Numbered from the stretch's first letter, positions 1 through 9,331 are shown. The stretch is DNA of 64,000 nucleotides from Streptomyces sp. NBC_00690 (GCF_036226685.1 NZ_CP109009.1:4154001-4218000); one strand, 5' to 3'. Made by a program: numbers and translations. The notes: a model not told the origin generated them from the letters alone.

Positions 1-38
1 TCGGGCTTGAGCATGACGTCGACTACGACGCGTGCCAC
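1..38 (-). CDS. purS: PurS, phosphoribosylformylglycinamidine synthase subunit (first 12 codons only)
   Basis: A GTG start at 38 reads VARVVVDVMLKP before the window ends, which matches the N-terminus of actinobacterial PurS. A GGGAG ribosome site lies about 5 bases upstream. PurS is the small structural subunit of the PurSQL amidotransferase in step 4 of purine synthesis. It sits divergent from lsr2, with purC and purD further on, a familiar Streptomyces neighbourhood. Only the start is visible, so the call rests on 12 residues plus context. Confidence 0.7.
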   Translation of the reverse strand, partial: MARVVVDVMLKP

Positions 39-362
39 GGGCACTCCCGGATTGATGTGTTGCGAGGGCGGTTCCCTCAGCGTACCCGGCTCAGGAATCT
101 ACTCGCGTAGATATCTGGAGAAATCCGACACTCACCAGGCGGAACGGCCCGAGTAACCAGAAGCAGAAATCCAGGGAAAATAACCCGATCCTCATTGCTC
201 CTGACGCGCGCACATAATTGGGTGGGCTTCACAATGCACTACCGGTCGCTGTACAAAGGAATACACAGGAAAGCAGTATGGCCCCTCGACAGCCGGAAAG
301 CCGGTATCACCGCACGTCAGAATCGGTGCCGTGCGGGGCACCGCGGGAAAGGACCGATATCC

Positions 363-701
363 GTGGCTCAGCGAGTAGTGGTCACACTCTCCGACGACAT
401 CGACGGCGGGGAAGCGGCGGAAACGGTCAGGTTCGCCCTGGACGGGAAGTCGTACGAGATCGACCTCAATAACGCCAATGCAAAGAAACTGCGCAAGGCG
501 CTGGCGCCGTACGTGGCGGCAGGACGAAAGCAACTCGGCGGCGGGAAGCGCGACAAGCCCCGGACCGGCACGTACAAGCACACGACCCTTGAGCCGGCAC
601 CCGCCGCGGTGCGCGCCTGGGCACAGTCGAACAAGATGGACGTACCGGCCAGGGGGCGCATCCCCAAGGCGGTCTACGAAGCGTTCCGAGAGGCGAGTTG
701 A
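363..701 (+). CDS. lsr2: Lsr2 nucleoid-associated protein
   Basis: This is a 112-aa Lsr2, the actinobacterial H-NS analogue that bridges DNA and silences AT-rich, horizontally acquired genes. The N-terminal dimerisation domain opens MAQRVVVTLSDDIDGG, followed by the canonical LDGKSYEIDLN. A basic linker leads to the C-terminal DNA-binding domain, which has an ARGRIP minor-groove motif near residue 100. The GTG at 363 was chosen because it begins the conserved MAQ start and has AAAGGA about 9 bases upstream; the frame stays open further upstream but is not Lsr2-like. Length is normal. It is transcribed alone, divergent from purS. Confidence 0.95.
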   Translation: MAQRVVVTLSDDIDGGEAAETVRFALDGKSYEIDLNNANAKKLRKALAPYVAAGRKQLGGGKRDKPRTGTYKHTTLEPAPAAVRAWAQSNKMDVPARGRIPKAVYEAFREAS

Positions 702-1371
702 AGTCTGCCCGGGAGGGCGTCCCCAACGCGGTGACCACGGCGAAACGGGTCCGCCACCGACGGCGGGGCTCCAGCAGCAGTGGCCGAATCGAATCGGTAG
801 AAGCGAAGTTGGCCCATGGGTGTCCGAAGTGGACCCATGGGCCTGCTGCGTTGTGTTGCGCGTCCTGCGTCGGGCCCCCACGGACCGGAACGGTGGGGTG
901 GGGACAGGAGACAGACGGCACCGCTCTCGGCGCGGGGCTCGGCGCCGTCTCTGGCTCGCCGGGGAGCACTCGGCTCCCGCACCGACTGGCAGTGGGCAGG
1001 CACTGCCCCGTTCCACGGCCATCGGCGTTGGTTCCCCAAGGGTCGAGTCCCTGCGGACCTGGTAGTGGTCATCCCCGCCCGGACCGGGGCCGACATGACC
1101 ACTGTGCCCCCTGTGGCGGATGTGACCCACTCCTCAACGGTCGGCTCCGAACCCTTGGCGCCCGGCGGACAACTCCACCCCGAGCCGCTCCCACCCTGAA
1201 GATCCACTTCTTCGGCCCCGGAAGATCCACTCACGGCACTGCCTCAGGTCAGCGCCTCACGAGCCCCCGACACCCCTGCGCCGATGCCGAGTTGCGCAGC
1301 ACCCCCAAACGTCGGCTAGAGTTTGAGTCACGCCGAGGGGCAAGGCCAAAAAGGCCCCACCTCAGCAGCGT
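702..1371. other. Intergenic region without a convincing gene
   Basis: Long overlapping open frames exist here on both strands, but none resembles a protein family and they look like GC-driven shadows. The one clear structure is a hairpin at 812-842 with 10-bp arms (GCCCATGGGT / ACCCATGGGC), which could be a distal lsr2 terminator. Nothing else was recognised before the tRNA-Gly gene. Confidence 0.5.
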
Positions 1372-1443
1372 GCGGGTGTAGTTCAGTAGTAGAACATCCC
1401 CCTTCCAGGGGGAAGGCGCAGTGTGCAATTCCTGTCACCCGCT
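1372..1443 (+). tRNA. tRNA-Gly (TCC anticodon)
   Basis: This is a 72-nt cloverleaf. The acceptor arm GCGGGTG (1372-1378) pairs with CACCCGC (1436-1442) and the discriminator is T. The anticodon loop CTTCCAG gives anticodon TCC, reading GGA. The 3' CCA is not encoded. The T loop (GTGCAATTC) is slightly unusual but the stems close. Confidence 0.9.
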
Positions 1444-1523
1444 CTCATCGCTTTACCAGCTCATCGATTTCGATCAGGTAGAGTGGTGCCCGCGCCGACC
1501 GGTGAGAGCCGGGCGGAAGCAAT

Positions 1524-1596
1524 GCGGACGTGGCTCAGTTGGTAGAGCATCACCTTGCCAAGGTGAGGGTCGCGAGTTCGAATCTCGTCGTCCGCT
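1524..1596 (+). tRNA. tRNA-Gly (GCC anticodon)
   Basis: This is a 73-nt tRNA. The acceptor GCGGACG (1524-1530) pairs with CGTCCGC (1589-1595). The anticodon stem CACC/GGTG encloses loop TTGCCAA, giving anticodon GCC. It has a standard GTTCGAATC T-arm, and CCA is not encoded. It is followed at once by a rho-independent hairpin. A near-identical copy occurs at 5929-6001. Confidence 0.95.
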
Positions 1597-1604
1597 CAGT
1601 GCAA

Positions 1605-1635
1605 AAAGGCCCTGGTCATCTAGACCGGGGCCTTT
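1605..1635 (+). terminator. Terminator of tRNA-Gly(GCC)
   Basis: The inverted repeat AAAGGCCC-GGTC / GACC-GGGGCCTTT is preceded by an A-run and ends in T's just after the tRNA. Confidence 0.8.
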
Positions 1636-1774
1636 GTCATGCCGTCGGAAAGCACACGGAGAACATCCCGGTTCCGGATGTCGGCATCCCGCGCAGCGCT
1701 CCCATGACAAATGTCATCGCCATCGGTGACGCCGCGCACTGATCCCGTTCCCAAAGCGGCGGGACGCTGTTCCC

Positions 1775-2692
1775 ATGACCACAGACCAGTACGTGATCAC
1801 GGTGGACGGGCTGCGGCGCAGCTACTCGGGGGGCTTCGAGGCGGTGGGCGGAATTTCCTTCTCCGTGGCCCGGGGCGAGGTCTTCGCCCTCCTCGGCACC
1901 AACGGCGCAGGAAAGACCTCCACCGTCGAACTGTTGGAGGGGCTCGACGCCCCCACGGCCGGCAGCGTCCGCGTACTCGGCCATGACCCCTACCGCGAGC
2001 GGGCAGCCGTACGGCCCCGGATCGGCGTGATGCTCCAGGAAGGCGGCTTCCCCTCCGATCTGACCGTGGCCGAGACCGCCCGGATGTGGGCCGGCTGCAC
2101 CACCGGTGCCCGCCCGGTGGCGGAGGCACTGGGGCTGGTCGGCCTCGGTGAACGAGCCGCGGTGCGGGTCAAACAGCTCTCGGGCGGCGAACGCCGACGG
2201 CTCGACCTGGCACTCGCGCTCCTGGGCCGACCCGAGGTGCTCTTCCTCGACGAACCGACCACCGGATTGGACGCGGAGGGGCGCCGTGACACCTGGGACC
2301 TGGTGCGGGCGCTCCGGGACTCCGGCACCACGGTCCTCCTGACCACGCACTACCTGGAGGAAGCCGAGTCACTCGCCGATCGGCTGGCGATCATGCACCG
2401 GGGGCGCATCGTCACCACCGGCACACCGGCCACGGTGACCGCCGAGCGGCCCGCACGCATCCGCTTCCAACTGCCCGAGGGAGTACCGGCCGCACGGTTG
2501 CCGCTCTCCCTCCAGGCCGGGGCCGACGGTCAGCGCATCGAGATCCGTACCCATCAGCTCCAGGAGTCCCTGGAAGAACTGCTGCGCTGGGCACGGGAGT
2601 CGCAGATCCGGTTGGAAGGGCTCGACGCCCGCTCAGCCTCCCTCGAAGAGGCGTTCCTCGACATCGCGCAGACCGAAACGGTGGGTGTGTGA
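1775..2692 (+). CDS. ABC transporter ATP-binding protein (exporter type)
   Basis: This 305-aa nucleotide-binding subunit has Walker A GTNGAGKTS at residues 41-49, signature LSGGE at 135-139, Walker B LFLDEP at 156-161, and a switch His in TTHY. It resembles the drug- and lipid-exporting ABC-2 class (DrrA/YhaQ type), with a C-terminal extension ending SLEEAFLDI, typical of that group. It works as a dimer on the cytoplasmic face with the permease encoded immediately downstream; the TGA overlaps that gene's extended start. The substrate cannot be read from sequence. The neighbouring kinase/regulator pair suggests induction by membrane or cell-wall stress, by analogy only. Confidence 0.93.
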   Translation: MTTDQYVITVDGLRRSYSGGFEAVGGISFSVARGEVFALLGTNGAGKTSTVELLEGLDAPTAGSVRVLGHDPYRERAAVRPRIGVMLQEGGFPSDLTVAETARMWAGCTTGARPVAEALGLVGLGERAAVRVKQLSGGERRRLDLALALLGRPEVLFLDEPTTGLDAEGRRDTWDLVRALRDSGTTVLLTTHYLEEAESLADRLAIMHRGRIVTTGTPATVTAERPARIRFQLPEGVPAARLPLSLQAGADGQRIEIRTHQLQESLEELLRWARESQIRLEGLDARSASLEEAFLDIAQTETVGV

Positions 2693-2693
2693 C

Positions 2694-3518
2694 ATGCCGA
2701 CGACCTTGAACGGCGACAGGACCACCCGTACGTCCACGGCGGGCAAGTCCTCGGCTTCCTCCCCGCGCCGGCGGCTCGCCGCACTCGGCCGGGCCGAATG
2801 GACCCTGCTCATCAGAAACCGGACCGCCCTCTTCGTGGCCCTGCTGATGCCGTTGCTCATGGTGGTCGTGACGAAGTCCTCGCTGGACGGAGTGGATCTC
2901 GACAAGGCCGGGATGAGCGTCGTGGAGGCGGCGCTGACCGCCGGCGTCGGAATGGTCCTGCTCCTGGTGGTCCATCTCAATCTGGTCTCCGCCTATGTGG
3001 CCAGGCGCGAGGAGTTGGTCCTCAAGCGGCTGCGTACGGGAGAGGTCCCCGACCACGAGATCCTGGTGGGGACCGCGCTCCCCGCGATCGGCCTCGCGCT
3101 GACGCAGTGCGTCCTGCTGGTGGTGGGCGGGGTCGTCGGGATGGATCTGAGCTGGCCCCGCCGCCCCGACCTCCTGATCGGGGGCATCATCATCGGTGTC
3201 GTCCTGCTGACGGCACTGGCCGCGGTGACGGCGACGGTGACCCGCACGGTGGAGAGCACACAGATCACCACCATGCCGATGTTCCTGGTCTCGGTCGCGG
3301 GATCGGGCCTGCTCGTACCGCTGGAAGTGATGCCCGAGAAGATGGCGTCGGTGTGCGAGCTGCTTCCCGTGACGGGGGTGATGACGCTGGTACGGGCCGG
3401 CTGGCTCGGCGGCGCGGATTCCACCGATGTGATGCGTGCCGTGCTGATCAGCCTGGTCTGGATGGCGTTGTCGGTGTTTGCTGTTTCGAAGTGGTTCCGC
3501 TGGGAGCCGCGCCGCTGA
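2694..3518 (+). CDS. ABC-2 type transporter permease
   Basis: This is a roughly 274-aa integral membrane protein with about six hydrophobic segments and a cytoplasmic N-terminus. It has the ABC-2 permease layout (MLNRTALFVALLMPLLM-like first span, YVARREELVLKRLRTGE cytosolic loop). It pairs with the upstream ATPase; the genes abut and are surely co-transcribed. ATG 2694 is preferred over the in-frame GTG at 2685, which lies inside the upstream gene. The transported compound is unknown. Confidence 0.88.
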   Translation: MPTTLNGDRTTRTSTAGKSSASSPRRRLAALGRAEWTLLIRNRTALFVALLMPLLMVVVTKSSLDGVDLDKAGMSVVEAALTAGVGMVLLLVVHLNLVSAYVARREELVLKRLRTGEVPDHEILVGTALPAIGLALTQCVLLVVGGVVGMDLSWPRRPDLLIGGIIIGVVLLTALAAVTATVTRTVESTQITTMPMFLVSVAGSGLLVPLEVMPEKMASVCELLPVTGVMTLVRAGWLGGADSTDVMRAVLISLVWMALSVFAVSKWFRWEPRR

Positions 3519-3604
3519 TCGCCCGCCCTGCTGATCACGGCAGGGTGCCTGCCGGGCCGACGGCCCGGATCATCAGTGAGTGTGCGAATCGACGGAGGTG
3601 GCTC

Positions 3605-5227
3605 GTGCGGGTGAAGGGTTGGAGCGGTCGCAGCGGGCTGGCCAAAGTGGATCTCTACACCCGCGGCACGCTCTATGTGATCGTGTGGATGGGGCCGATC
3701 GGGTTGACCCTGATGCTGCTGACCCCTCCCATACGGGTCGAAGGCCCCCTGGCACTCGCCGTCGTCGGGCCGCCCCTCGCGGTGGCGACGGGCGTGCTCT
3801 GCGGAAAGCTCAGCTACCGCGGAATGGACTTCTACCTCCAGCGGGCCCAGGCACCTTGGCGGCTGATGGCCTGGGCTGCGGCCGTGACGGCCGGCGCCGT
3901 CGGCGTGGTGCTGACCCTGTCATCGCTGGAGGCCCTCCCCGACGACGACGGGATGCTGGCGGGGATGCTGATGGCCTCCCTGGCCCCCTTCTTGACGGCA
4001 CACTGCCTCTTCGTGCCCAACCGGGTCACGGCGCTGGTCCAGTTGTCCGTACTGAGCCTGCTGGCCGGGCTGCTGGTCGTGACCGGGCACACGGCGGACA
4101 CGGTGCTGGCCGTCTTCATCGCCGTGGGGTTCACCACCGGCTGGGCCGCGTTCACCGGGCGGGCCTCCATGTGGATCCTCGGGGTGTTGTGGCAATTGCG
4201 TGAGGCCCGCGATGTGGAAGCACGGCTCGCCGTCGCCGAGGAGCGCCTGCGCTTCGGCCGGGACCTCCATGACGTGTTGGGCCGCAATCTGGCCGTCATC
4301 GCCCTGAAGAGCGAGTTGGCGGTGCAGTTGGCCCGCCGGGGCAGGCCCGAGGCGGTCGACCAGATGTCGGAGGTCCAGCAGATCGCGCAGGAGTCACAAC
4401 GCGAGGTGCGGGATGTGGTCCGCGGCTATCGCGAGGCCGATCTGCGGGTGGAGTTGGAAGGCGCCCGAGGGGTCCTGGGCGCGGCCGGGATCCACTGCAC
4501 GGTGGTGGCCCCGGAGCTGGACCTGCCCGCGGACGTGCAGTCGGCGCTGGCCTGGGTGGTGCGGGAGGCGACCACCAACGTGCTCCGCCACGGGGACGCC
4601 CGCCGCTGCCGGATCTCGGTGGGGCTCACGGACGGCGAGGCCGTGTTGGTGGTGGAGAACGACGGAGCGCACAACGGCGCGGGCAGGTCCTCGGCGGCCG
4701 GGGATGCGACGGCCACCGACGGTGGAGCAGCCGCCGTACCGCTGACCACCACGACTGCCGACCTCCCTCCGAACCCACGGCGGGACCGGTCCCGGCGGCC
4801 GGGTTCCGGGCTCACGGGCCTCAGGGAGCGGCTCTTGGCGGTGGACGGCACGCTGGAGGCGGGTGCTGCCCCTCGGGACTGCTTCCGGCTGACGGCCCGG
4901 GTGCCCGTGGAGGGGCGCGCAGGGCATGGCGAGGTCGAGCAGGGGGCCCGTGGGCGTACGGGACCCGAGGGCGGGCAGGAATCCGCCGACGGACCGGGCG
5001 ACCGCGGCATCGGCCCCACGGGCGTCGACACCGCAGGGACGGGTTCGTCGCGAGGTGGACTCGGGGCAGGTTTGTCGCGGGACGGCGTCGGGGCGGATCC
5101 ATCGCAGCTCGGCGAAGGGCCGTACGCGTCCGACCAGCACCTGTGCGCGTCCGACCAGAGCACCGCGGGCGTCTCGGTGGAAGCGGCGGTCAAGGCCGGT
5201 GGAAGCGACCCGCGGGACTCCGGATGA
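3605..5227 (+). CDS. NarL/DesK-type sensor histidine kinase with long C-terminal tail
   Basis: The N-terminal third contains about five membrane spans. It is followed by a HisKA_3 dimerisation domain with phospho-acceptor His222 (RDLHDVLG) and a HATPase with N box REATTNVLRHGD and G2 box GSGLTGLRERL. GTG 3605 has GGAGG six bases upstream. It phosphorylates the response regulator encoded at 5298, and the context suggests the pair controls the upstream ABC exporter. Two oddities are visible. About 40 residues of Ala/Thr/Gly-rich sequence are inserted between the N and G2 boxes. A roughly 110-residue Gly/Ser/Arg-rich tail of unknown role follows the ATPase domain. Confidence 0.88.
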   Translation: MRVKGWSGRSGLAKVDLYTRGTLYVIVWMGPIGLTLMLLTPPIRVEGPLALAVVGPPLAVATGVLCGKLSYRGMDFYLQRAQAPWRLMAWAAAVTAGAVGVVLTLSSLEALPDDDGMLAGMLMASLAPFLTAHCLFVPNRVTALVQLSVLSLLAGLLVVTGHTADTVLAVFIAVGFTTGWAAFTGRASMWILGVLWQLREARDVEARLAVAEERLRFGRDLHDVLGRNLAVIALKSELAVQLARRGRPEAVDQMSEVQQIAQESQREVRDVVRGYREADLRVELEGARGVLGAAGIHCTVVAPELDLPADVQSALAWVVREATTNVLRHGDARRCRISVGLTDGEAVLVVENDGAHNGAGRSSAAGDATATDGGAAAVPLTTTTADLPPNPRRDRSRRPGSGLTGLRERLLAVDGTLEAGAAPRDCFRLTARVPVEGRAGHGEVEQGARGRTGPEGGQESADGPGDRGIGPTGVDTAGTGSSRGGLGAGLSRDGVGADPSQLGEGPYASDQHLCASDQSTAGVSVEAAVKAGGSDPRDSG

Positions 5228-5297
5228 CCACAGTCGGCAGCGCCTGGCCCGAGCGCCCGGCCTGGCTGCGCCCGCACCGATCGAGAAGAGGCACCGG

Positions 5298-5906
5298 ATG
5301 ACCGTACGGGTACTGCTCGCCGACGACGAGCATCTGATCAGGGGCGCGCTGGCGGCACTGTTGGCGCTCGAAGACGACCTGGTCGTGGTCGCGGAGGCCG
5401 CATCGGGAACCGAGGCGCTCGCCATGGCCCTCGCGCACCGTCCGGACGTCGCCGTGCTCGATCTCCAGATGCCGGGAGCGGACGGTGTGAGTGTGGCCAC
5501 ATCCCTCAAGGCGGAGCTGCCCCGGTGCAGAACCATGATCGTGACCAGCCATGGTCTGCCGGGCCACCTCAAGCGGGCCCTGACCGCGGGGGTGCGGGGG
5601 TTCGTCCCCAAGACGGTCAGCGCCCAGCGGCTCGCCGAGATCATCCGTACCGTGCACGCCGGACACCGCTACGTGGACCCGGAGTTGGCGGCGGACGCGA
5701 TCTCGGCCGGTGACTCGCCGCTGACCGCTCGGGAGGCGGAGGTGCTGGACCTGGCGGCGGACGGCGCACCCATCGCGGAGATCGCGGAACGGGCTTCGCT
5801 GTCGCAGGGGACGGTACGGAACTACCTGTCGTCGGCCGCCATGAAACTGGGGGCGGAGAACCGGCACGCAGCCGCCCGTCTCGCACGGGAGCGCGGTTGG
5901 GTATAG
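5298..5906 (+). CDS. NarL/FixJ-family response regulator
   Basis: This is a 202-aa two-domain regulator. The receiver has an acidic pocket (ADDE), phospho-acceptor Asp55 (VLDLQMPGADG) and conserved Lys (VPKTV). The LuxR HTH runs LTAREAEVLDLAADG to the C-terminus. It forms a two-component pair with the kinase just upstream and probably regulates the ABC genes. ATG 5298 was chosen because the receiver begins directly after it. The stop lies 22 bases before a tRNA-Gly gene. Confidence 0.93.
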   Translation: MTVRVLLADDEHLIRGALAALLALEDDLVVVAEAASGTEALAMALAHRPDVAVLDLQMPGADGVSVATSLKAELPRCRTMIVTSHGLPGHLKRALTAGVRGFVPKTVSAQRLAEIIRTVHAGHRYVDPELAADAISAGDSPLTAREAEVLDLAADGAPIAEIAERASLSQGTVRNYLSSAAMKLGAENRHAAARLARERGWV

Positions 5907-5928
5907 TGGGCTGCGCGCCACGGCGCAT

Positions 5929-6001
5929 GCGGACGTAGCTCAGTTGGTAGAGCGCAACCTTGCCAAGGTTGAGGTCGCCAGTTCGAACCTGGTCGTCCGC
6001 T
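5929..6001 (+). tRNA. tRNA-Gly (GCC anticodon), second copy
   Basis: The acceptor GCGGACG (5929-5935) pairs with CGTCCGC (5994-6000). The anticodon loop TTGCCAA gives GCC. It differs from the 1524 copy mainly in D-arm-proximal, anticodon-stem and T-stem pairs. No CCA is encoded. Confidence 0.95.
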
Positions 6002-6006
6002 CAGGT

Positions 6007-6038
6007 GAAGGCCCCGATCCTCCAGGATCGGGGCCTTC
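6007..6038 (+). terminator. Terminator of tRNA-Gly(GCC)
   Basis: A 14-bp perfect stem GAAGGCCCCGATCC / GGATCGGGGCCTTC encloses a TCCA loop. Confidence 0.8.
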
Positions 6039-6266
6039 GTGCTGTTCCCACCTGTTCCCACCTGTTCATGCCCGCCCCGCCCGTGCACGCCTGTGCGCAG
6101 AGGCCGATGCGCCGACCCGCCCGGTCCTGGGAGATGCGCGTCAGATCGCGAGACGGAGAATCGCCCTCGTACTGGACTCGTACTGGGCTCGTACGAGATG
6201 TACTCGGGCGACTCTCGACAAGGCGGGGCATCACACACAGACCAGACGGGCTGGGTCCGACGCGTC

Positions 6267-7169
6267 CTAGGACCAGGGCGTACCGGTGAGCAGCTCGTAC
6301 GCGTCCAGGTACTTCGCCCGGGTCGCGTCGACGACCTCCTGCGGCAGGGCGGGCGGCGGCTGCTCGCTGCGGCGGTCCCAGCCGGACGCCGGCGAGGTCA
6401 GCCAGTCCCTCACGTACTGCTTGTCGTACGAGGGCTGGGCGTGGCCCGGCTGCCAGTCGGCGGCGGGCCAGAAGCGCGAGGAATCGGGCGTCAGCACCTC
6501 GTCGGCGATGACCAGTCCGCCGTCCGCGTCAAAACCGAACTCGAACTTCGTGTCGGCGAGGATGATGCCCCGGTCCCGGGCGATGTCGCGGGCCCGGCCG
6601 TAGACGGCGAGGGTCGTCTGCCGCAGGAGGGCGGCGGTCTCGACACCGACCTGTCGGGCGACCTCCTCGTAGCTGACGTTCTCGTCGTGGTCGCCGACCG
6701 CGGCCTTGGTGGCGGGGGTGAAGATGGGCCCGGGCAGCTCGGAGCCGTCGCTGAGCCCCTCGGGGAGGCCGATTCCGCAGACCGTGCGGGACTCCTCGTA
6801 CTCGGCCAGGCCGGAGCCGGCGAGATAGCCGCGGGCGACGCACTCGACGGGGACCATCCGCAGCGACTTGCAGACCAGGGTGCGTCCGGCCCAGTCGGCG
6901 GGGGCGCCCTCGGGGAGCTCTGTGCTCAGGACGTGGTTCGGGACGAGGTCCGTGAGGCGCTCGAACCACCACAGGGAGAGCTGGGTGAGGACCCGCCCCT
7001 TGTCGGGGATCTCCGTCGGCAGCACCCAGTCGTACGCGGAGATGCGGTCGCTGGCGACCATGACGAGGTCGCCCGCCTCGTTCCGGTACAGCTCCCGCAC
7101 CTTGCCGGTGTGCAGATGCACCAGCCCTGGCACCTGAAGCGGTTCGGGCTTTTCCACAAAACCGGACAT
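6267..7169 (-). CDS. purC: SAICAR synthase (phosphoribosylaminoimidazole-succinocarboxamide synthase)
   Basis: This 300-aa protein joins CAIR and aspartate in purine biosynthesis, using ATP. Family motifs are GKVRELYR near the start, DRISAYDWVLPTEIPDKG, VVRGYLAGSG-type GYLAGSGLAEY, and the D-T-K-FEFG motif (ILADTKFEFGFD). ATG 7169 gives the usual MSGFVEKPEPL start and normal length. In-frame sequence upstream is not conserved-looking and was excluded. It is transcribed in the same direction as the DMF-amidase-like gene upstream. Confidence 0.96.
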   Translation of the reverse strand: MSGFVEKPEPLQVPGLVHLHTGKVRELYRNEAGDLVMVASDRISAYDWVLPTEIPDKGRVLTQLSLWWFERLTDLVPNHVLSTELPEGAPADWAGRTLVCKSLRMVPVECVARGYLAGSGLAEYEESRTVCGIGLPEGLSDGSELPGPIFTPATKAAVGDHDENVSYEEVARQVGVETAALLRQTTLAVYGRARDIARDRGIILADTKFEFGFDADGGLVIADEVLTPDSSRFWPAADWQPGHAQPSYDKQYVRDWLTSPASGWDRRSEQPPPALPQEVVDATRAKYLDAYELLTGTPWS

Positions 7170-7408
7170 GGTTCCTCCCCGTAGCTCTGACTGACAGCTT
7201 CGATTCTCCCGTATGGAACGACGGAGTCCGGTGTAGGGGCGCAGCTCAGCGGCGCAGGTCGTCGTACCCGGAGGATGGAAGCCCCATCGCGGGGGCACGC
7301 AAACAGTCGTGAGGGAGCTGTCTGGGCTCATCTGTATGGGCTCGTCTGTATGGGCTCGTCGGGGAAGGAAAAGCCACAGCCATTCTCCGTCCCGCTCTAG
7401 CCCCGCTC

Positions 7409-8866
7409 TCAGTCCCGCTTGCAGATGCGGTCCAGCAGATTGGCAGTCGCGCGCTGGATACGGCTGTCCACATGGCCCGGACGGTCGAGGGCGGGCGCCC
7501 AGGCGAAGGTGCCCGAAGCGAAGACGAGCCCGCCGGAAGGCGCCCGATAGAGGGAGGTCTCCTGATGCCGAAGGGCCCCCTTGCCGTCCCGGTAAGGGGA
7601 GTGGGCGAGGAGGATGCGGCGCTGGTGCTCAGGGAGCGCGGTGCGCGGGAAGTATCGGTCCGCCTCACCGGCGACCAGGCCGGCCAACTCGTCGCCCTCG
7701 CCGGCGCCGGTCGCCTCCCAGAGCCAGTGATCGGCGTTCCGTACGACCAAGGGGTGCGGCTCGGGGACACGGCCCGCGTACTGGATGCCGAGCAGTTGCT
7801 GTTCGGGCCGGTCGATCTCACGCCAGAGTGCGGCCTTCCCGGGGCCTCGGCGTTTGCGGCAGGTGAGGAGCCGGTCGGGCACGCCGGAGGGGGACGGGCC
7901 GAGCTCGACCTGCCAGTAGAGGGAGTTCGCGGAGAGGAAGACCAGCGAAGTGCCCTGGTCGCGGGCCGCCTCGACGGTGCGGCGCATGGGCACGGACCAG
8001 TACTCGTCATGGCCGGGGAAGACCAGCCCGCGATAGCGGGTCGCATCGACGCGGCCGGCGTGGAGATCGCGGGCGTCGGCGTAGGCGACGTCGTAGCCGT
8101 ACCGCTCGGCCCACCGGATGAAGTCGTAGGCGTGGCCGACGTGGAGGGGGAGCCCGGCACCGGCGTAGGGGCGGTCGAAGGACACGGTGACGGCGGCGTC
8201 CCGCTCGCCGAGAAGCCGACCCTTGTCGTCCCAGGCGTGGTAGAAACTCGCGCCGGTACGACCGTCCTCGGGGTAGAGGTTGTACGCCTGCCAGGTGATG
8301 TCCGGCAGGACGAGCAGCAGATCCGCCGGCTTGTTGTCGCGCACGGTGAAGGGGATGTGGGAGCGGTAGCCGTCCACCGTGGTGAGGACGGCGACATGTG
8401 CGCCGACCGACCAGGACGAGGGGACCTGGAGCCGCCAGGAGAGCCACCAGTGGTGGCAGGAGACCGTGCGGTCGGCGGTCAGCGGCGGGAGTTGCACGAT
8501 CCCGGAGAGCCGTGGACTGGTGGCGATCTTGGATGCCCCGGCCCCGGCGTAGTGCCCGATCCGATAGATGTCGACGGAGAACTGTTGCGGCGGGTCCACG
8601 GTGATGTGGAAGTCGATCGCCTCACCGGGGGCCACGGCACCGGTCGAGGCGAACCCCTTGATCTGACGACGCACATCATCGGCGGTACGGGGTGCCCTGG
8701 CGCTACGGCCCCGATCGGGCTCGGCGTACCAGGCGACGACCTGGCCGCTGGAGTCCACGTACTTCTCGGAACCGCGCAGCCAGGGGAGGGGGCCCTGCCC
8801 GAAGGGGTCCGTCACGGCATGAGCGAGCGCACCCGACTCCCACCGCCGGATCTGCTCCGCCCCCAT
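7409..8866 (-). CDS. N,N-dimethylformamidase beta-subunit-like protein
   Basis: This roughly 485-aa protein matches the large-subunit family of N,N-dimethylformamidase. It has a beta-rich N-terminal half (FSVDIYRIGHYAGAGASK) and a class I amidotransferase-like C-terminal half (VFPGHDEYWS, followed by a FLSANSLYWQV segment). Actinomycete members near purine genes are uncharacterised and need not act on DMF. ATG 8866 (MGAEQIRRWESG) was chosen over an upstream ATG at 8893. No signal peptide or membrane span is visible. Function beyond family membership is unknown. Confidence 0.8.
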   Translation of the reverse strand: MGAEQIRRWESGALAHAVTDPFGQGPLPWLRGSEKYVDSSGQVVAWYAEPDRGRSARAPRTADDVRRQIKGFASTGAVAPGEAIDFHITVDPPQQFSVDIYRIGHYAGAGASKIATSPRLSGIVQLPPLTADRTVSCHHWWLSWRLQVPSSWSVGAHVAVLTTVDGYRSHIPFTVRDNKPADLLLVLPDITWQAYNLYPEDGRTGASFYHAWDDKGRLLGERDAAVTVSFDRPYAGAGLPLHVGHAYDFIRWAERYGYDVAYADARDLHAGRVDATRYRGLVFPGHDEYWSVPMRRTVEAARDQGTSLVFLSANSLYWQVELGPSPSGVPDRLLTCRKRRGPGKAALWREIDRPEQQLLGIQYAGRVPEPHPLVVRNADHWLWEATGAGEGDELAGLVAGEADRYFPRTALPEHQRRILLAHSPYRDGKGALRHQETSLYRAPSGGLVFASGTFAWAPALDRPGHVDSRIQRATANLLDRICKRD

Positions 8867-9331
8867 GCGCCCTCCCTCAATGCCCCCGGACAACTGCGCT
8901 ACGCCGAATGGTCGGCGCCGATCCCCAGCACATCACATAACGCATGCGGACCGTCACCCTTCGTCGCGAATTGTTGAGGGAGTGAGCTTTCTGCCGCGGT
9001 GGACGCATGTGGTGCGCGCGAACCCGGTGTACATGCATGGGGTACGCACGGATGGGGTGCACATGGATGGGGTGCGCCACGGATGTGGATCAGCGAGCTC
9101 GACGTCCGAGGGTGCCGTTGCACACGGGACGCCGTCATCCGCAACGGCCGTACGGGAACGATCCCGGCCTGACGGCAGGGGGACGCCGTGCCTCCGGGCG
9201 CCAGGAGTGCCCCGGCACGGGGAGTGCGCGCGGGCGGGGTGCGCGGGTGCGGGGTGCGCGGGCGGGGAGAACGTCGTACGCCGGACAGAACGGCGGCCAG
9301 AAAGAGGCAGGAAGCCGGCAGGACGGCGCGG
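8867..9331. repeat. Intergenic region with degenerate tandem repeat
   Basis: No gene was recognised. Between about 9021 and 9087 there are three degenerate copies of a unit like CATGGATGGGGTGCGCAC (variants CATGCATGGGGTACGCAC and GGATGGGGTGCACATGG). The function is unknown. The rest is featureless GC-rich spacer upstream of the DMF-amidase-like gene. Confidence 0.5.

Noticed and set aside
192..1130. Long minus-strand open frame over lsr2 and its downstream gap
   Set aside because: It runs antisense to lsr2, has no family resemblance and shows the Arg/Pro-rich composition typical of shadow frames in GC-rich DNA.
2798..3604. In-frame N-terminal extension of the histidine kinase frame through the permease gene
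   Set aside because: It overlaps the ABC permease in another frame. The kinase starts well at GTG 3605 with GGAGG upstream.
8418..9087. Possible CRISPR array or mobile-element repeats near 9020-9087
   Set aside because: The repeats are short, degenerate and unspaced, with no cas genes or uniform spacers.
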